From Allorhodopirellula heiligendammensis (GTDB lineage Bacteria; Planctomycetota; Planctomycetia; Pirellulales; Pirellulaceae), in assembly GCF_007860105.1 (NCBI RefSeq), contig NZ_SJPU01000001.1, forward strand, positions 1,594,118 to 1,658,117: a DNA stretch of 64,000 nucleotides. Reading direction: 5' to 3'. Positions 61,608 through 64,000 of this stretch are shown here, one piece after another. Positions within the stretch are counted from its first letter, which is position 1; each line of letters opens with the position of its first letter. A model generated the notes under the pieces. It made no database searches, was not told the origin of the DNA, and worked only from the letters and a program-made list of their open reading frames with translations. The translations under genes were made by a program, and so were the position numbers.

Positions 61608-64000
61608 GTGAGACGTTTTGTGAAATTGACTGCGAAGCCTTTTCGTCGTGGCACCCAGCCGGTATTGCCGGTCGTGACATTGCTGATAATTGGATTGGCG
61701 GGCTCACCGTGTGTCTGTTCCGCCCAGGGGTTGTTTAACAGCTCTCCTGTCTCTGGCATGGCCGAGTTTCTGCCGCCTCCTCGCAGCGTGCGGCAGCAGA
61801 TACGAGAGGCGAAGGAGGCGATTGCGCAAGAACAGTACGCAGATGCTGTGCTGCGATTGGGTGATCTGTCACGTCGTCTTGGAAAGGACACGTTGCCCGA
61901 GACGGCGCAGGATTATTTCCTAGACCATGTGCCTGTCAGTGCGGCTCGAAACGCCGCCTCGAGTCAAGTCGAAGGGGGGCGGGGCGACGAAGACAGGGTC
62001 GATGACCCCAGCGATGCGAATACGGTATTGCGACTAGTGCGAGAAATGATCGGGCAGCTACCGGAGCCTGCGATGGAAGTTTACGAACTTCGGTACGGGC
62101 CTTTGGCGACAAAGATCCTCAGCGAGGCGCAGCCGACGCGGGATTGGCAGGCCGTCGAACAGGTGCGGCGAGAATTCTTTCACACCAAGGCAGGTTATCG
62201 GGCCAGCTACTTGTTGGCGACGCGAGAGTGGTTGCTGGGCAATCCCCTCGCGGTCTCGCTGCTGCTCGATGATGTGGTGGGTCTGCCCCGAGCGGTCGAG
62301 CAGCTCGGTGACGAAGTGGTTTGGATGCACGCCGGTGCCAGTGTGTTGGCAGGCCGACCGCTGCAAACTCCGACTCGACTGCCTGCTGATTTTGTTCCGA
62401 CCGAGACCGTCGACGCTCAGGCATCTGCTGGCGGGACGACTGAGTGGGAATCCGCTGTGCAGGCGAGATTCTCGGAGATGGCCTTCACGATTGATCCGGC
62501 AGCGGAGAGTTATCCCTATCTGGGTGGACGTCCCAACCGCAGCGGATTTTCGGAAGGTGAGATGCCCCTGAGCAATCCCCGGTGGATGCTCGAGACCTCG
62601 GGCAGCCCCCGTCAAGAACGCATGATCGAAGCGGAGACGGCGCAGTTGAAATCGAGCGGCCAATTGCCGCCGCCGTCGTGGATGCCACTGCGAGTGGGAG
62701 ACCAATTGCTGATGCGGACAACCCAGCGGTTGATTGGTGCCGATTACCGCACGGGTAAACGCGTCTGGCAGTATCCATGGTTCGATCCTCCCGAAGAACT
62801 CGCCGCCTTGGACAATGAAGATTCCGTGGACCTACGTGAGGAAGAAGATCCCAAAGATATTTTGGTGCAGCGGGTTTGGAACGATGTTCCTTACGGCCAG
62901 GTATCGAGTGATGGCGAGCGGGTTTTCATGATCAATGATCTAGGGGCGATCGAGACCGAACGTATCAATCCGTTTGGGATGCGCGCGACGAGTGCTGTCC
63001 AAGCTAGCAAGAACACGCTTGTGGCGCTGGATCTCGCTACGGAGGGCAAGTTGCTGTGGCGACTCGGTTCAGCGGAAACGACGCCTTCACCTTTCTCCGA
63101 AGCGTTCTTCTTGGGGCCACCGCTGCCGGTTCGTGGCCTGCTGTACGTCATGGCTGAAATGGCCGGTGAGATTGTCTTGGTCTGCCTGGATCCGCTGGAT
63201 GGTAGCGAAGTGTGGCGGCAGGTTTTGGTGTCCGTCGAAGCGAGTGGGATCACGACCGATCCCGTCCGACGCGTCGCGGGAGCGACGGTGACCTATCACG
63301 AGGGATTGCTGATTTGTCCTACCGGAGCTGGCATTACGGTGGCGGTCGATCTGATTGATCGGACGCTGCGCTGGGCCAACGAACATGCACGCAACCGCGA
63401 ATTCACGCAGAACGCGTTTCGCCAGCCCGTTGACCTGCCCATGAGCCAACTGAGTCAACGTTGGGCAACGTCCGTTGCGATCGGTCACGGCACGAGCATC
63501 GCGCTGACGCCCGTGGAATCCGATCGCATGATTGTGGCTGACGCCGTCACCGGAGTCGATCGTTTTCGTCCGCAACCACGCGGCAAAAATTTGTATTTGG
63601 CCGGAGTCCGTAACAACCAGTACCTGATCGTTCGCGCCGATCGCGTGATGGCATTTGATTTACAATCCGGCCATGAGATTTGGAGCACTGCCATCGACCT
63701 GATGAGCCCTGGTCAACGAGTTTCTGGCCGAGGGGTGTTCGGTCCCGCAAGTTATTTCCTTCCAACGACCACCGATGAACTGATTGAGATCGGCTTGGAG
63801 TCCGGCCGAGTTCTGTCACGCCGTCAAACACGCTTCCCCCTGGGCAACCTTGTCGCCATCGACGGTGAAGTGATTTCGCAAGCCACGTCCACCCTTGCGG
63901 TAGCGTATGGCGAAGATACTTTGCGGCCTCACGTCGATCGCATTTTAGCTGCGGAGCCCGATGATTTTTTTGCGATGATTCGCAAAGCCGAACTATTGAT
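61608..64000 (+). CDS. Large PQQ-like beta-propeller protein, cut by the right edge
   Basis: From a GTG at 61608 the frame is open to the window end, giving 797 residues without stop. A signal peptide (PVLPVVTLLIIGLAGSPCVC, then SAQG) starts near residue 17. Residues 60-300 form helical repeats (AEFLPPPRSVRQQIREAKEA, FFHTKAGYRASYLLATREWL), typical of TPR-like N-terminal regions of these proteins. The beta-propeller begins about residue 360 with RTTQRLIGADYRTGKRVWQY, and blades follow (NTLVALDLATEGKLLWRL, LVCLDPLDGSEVWRQ, MAFDLQSGHEIWS). Probably periplasmic; no catalytic assignment. Confidence 0.85.
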   Translation, partial: MRRFVKLTAKPFRRGTQPVLPVVTLLIIGLAGSPCVCSAQGLFNSSPVSGMAEFLPPPRSVRQQIREAKEAIAQEQYADAVLRLGDLSRRLGKDTLPETAQDYFLDHVPVSAARNAASSQVEGGRGDEDRVDDPSDANTVLRLVREMIGQLPEPAMEVYELRYGPLATKILSEAQPTRDWQAVEQVRREFFHTKAGYRASYLLATREWLLGNPLAVSLLLDDVVGLPRAVEQLGDEVVWMHAGASVLAGRPLQTPTRLPADFVPTETVDAQASAGGTTEWESAVQARFSEMAFTIDPAAESYPYLGGRPNRSGFSEGEMPLSNPRWMLETSGSPRQERMIEAETAQLKSSGQLPPPSWMPLRVGDQLLMRTTQRLIGADYRTGKRVWQYPWFDPPEELAALDNEDSVDLREEEDPKDILVQRVWNDVPYGQVSSDGERVFMINDLGAIETERINPFGMRATSAVQASKNTLVALDLATEGKLLWRLGSAETTPSPFSEAFFLGPPLPVRGLLYVMAEMAGEIVLVCLDPLDGSEVWRQVLVSVEASGITTDPVRRVAGATVTYHEGLLICPTGAGITVAVDLIDRTLRWANEHARNREFTQNAFRQPVDLPMSQLSQRWATSVAIGHGTSIALTPVESDRMIVADAVTGVDRFRPQPRGKNLYLAGVRNNQYLIVRADRVMAFDLQSGHEIWSTAIDLMSPGQRVSGRGVFGPASYFLPTTTDELIEIGLESGRVLSRRQTRFPLGNLVAIDGEVISQATSTLAVAYGEDTLRPHVDRILAAEPDDFFAMIRKAELL

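Overview
The window looks like a piece of a planctomycete chromosome, most probably a Pirellulaceae (Rhodopirellula-like) genome. The evidence is family content: a cytochrome-type DUF1587/1592/1588/1585 protein paired with a DUF1552 protein, a BBP7-type outer-membrane barrel, a giant DUF11 surface protein with the N-terminal LEPLENRRLLA motif, sulfatases, PQQ-like beta-propeller proteins, and dispersed palindromic repeats of the kind scattered through these genomes. GC content is moderate to high and genes lie in short runs on both strands. No rRNA, tRNA or CRISPR array was recognised.

Layout. 1-792 is the start of a leftward membrane-anchored protein cut by the window edge. 1226-5574 is a translationally coupled DUF1592/DUF1552 pair. 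5.6-9.1 kb is a worn accessory island: a three-hairpin repeat, a truncated tyrosine recombinase, a small helical-repeat protein, a toxin-antitoxin pair, and an IS91-type transposase fragment joined by deletion to an integrase fragment. 9.2-12.2 kb has a secreted protein, a membrane protein and a PQQ-like protein. 12.5-18.9 kb is housekeeping: threonine deaminase, a DinG-type helicase coupled to a GNAT protein, and a TrmH-type rRNA/tRNA methyltransferase with an 18-bp tandem repeat. 19-21.6 kb encodes two envelope proteins. 21.8-27.2 kb has alanine dehydrogenase, class II photolyase, NAD(P)HX epimerase and a ClC channel with CBS domains. 27.2-33.4 kb is one 2057-residue polytopic membrane protein.

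33.6-43.2 kb holds a DUF2760 protein, AlaC-type aminotransferase, a barrel protein, an HTTM-domain pair, GYF and PH-domain proteins, NrdR coupled to a FtsX/DevC-type permease, and an AAA ATPase behind a striking double palindrome. 43.3-49.2 kb is the 1960-residue DUF11 protein. 49.2-51.8 kb has truncated haemoglobin and a Bax-inhibitor-1 family protein among gene remnants (sulfatase N-terminus, Uma2 nuclease) and repeats.

The most interesting region is 51.9-59.3 kb: six tightly packed leftward genes, lspA, an RND/MMPL exporter, a C39-like papain-fold peptidase, a RimK-type ATP-grasp ligase with an N-terminal extension, a GCS2-type carboxylate-amine ligase and an N-formylglutamate-amidohydrolase-like enzyme. 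Two peptide-bond-forming ligases, two amide-bond hydrolases and an exporter in one operon suggest synthesis, trimming and export of a small glutamyl-type peptide or a peptide tag. The product is unknown. The window ends with a sulfatase bearing an atypical CSVAR active-site motif and a large PQQ-like protein that runs off the right edge.
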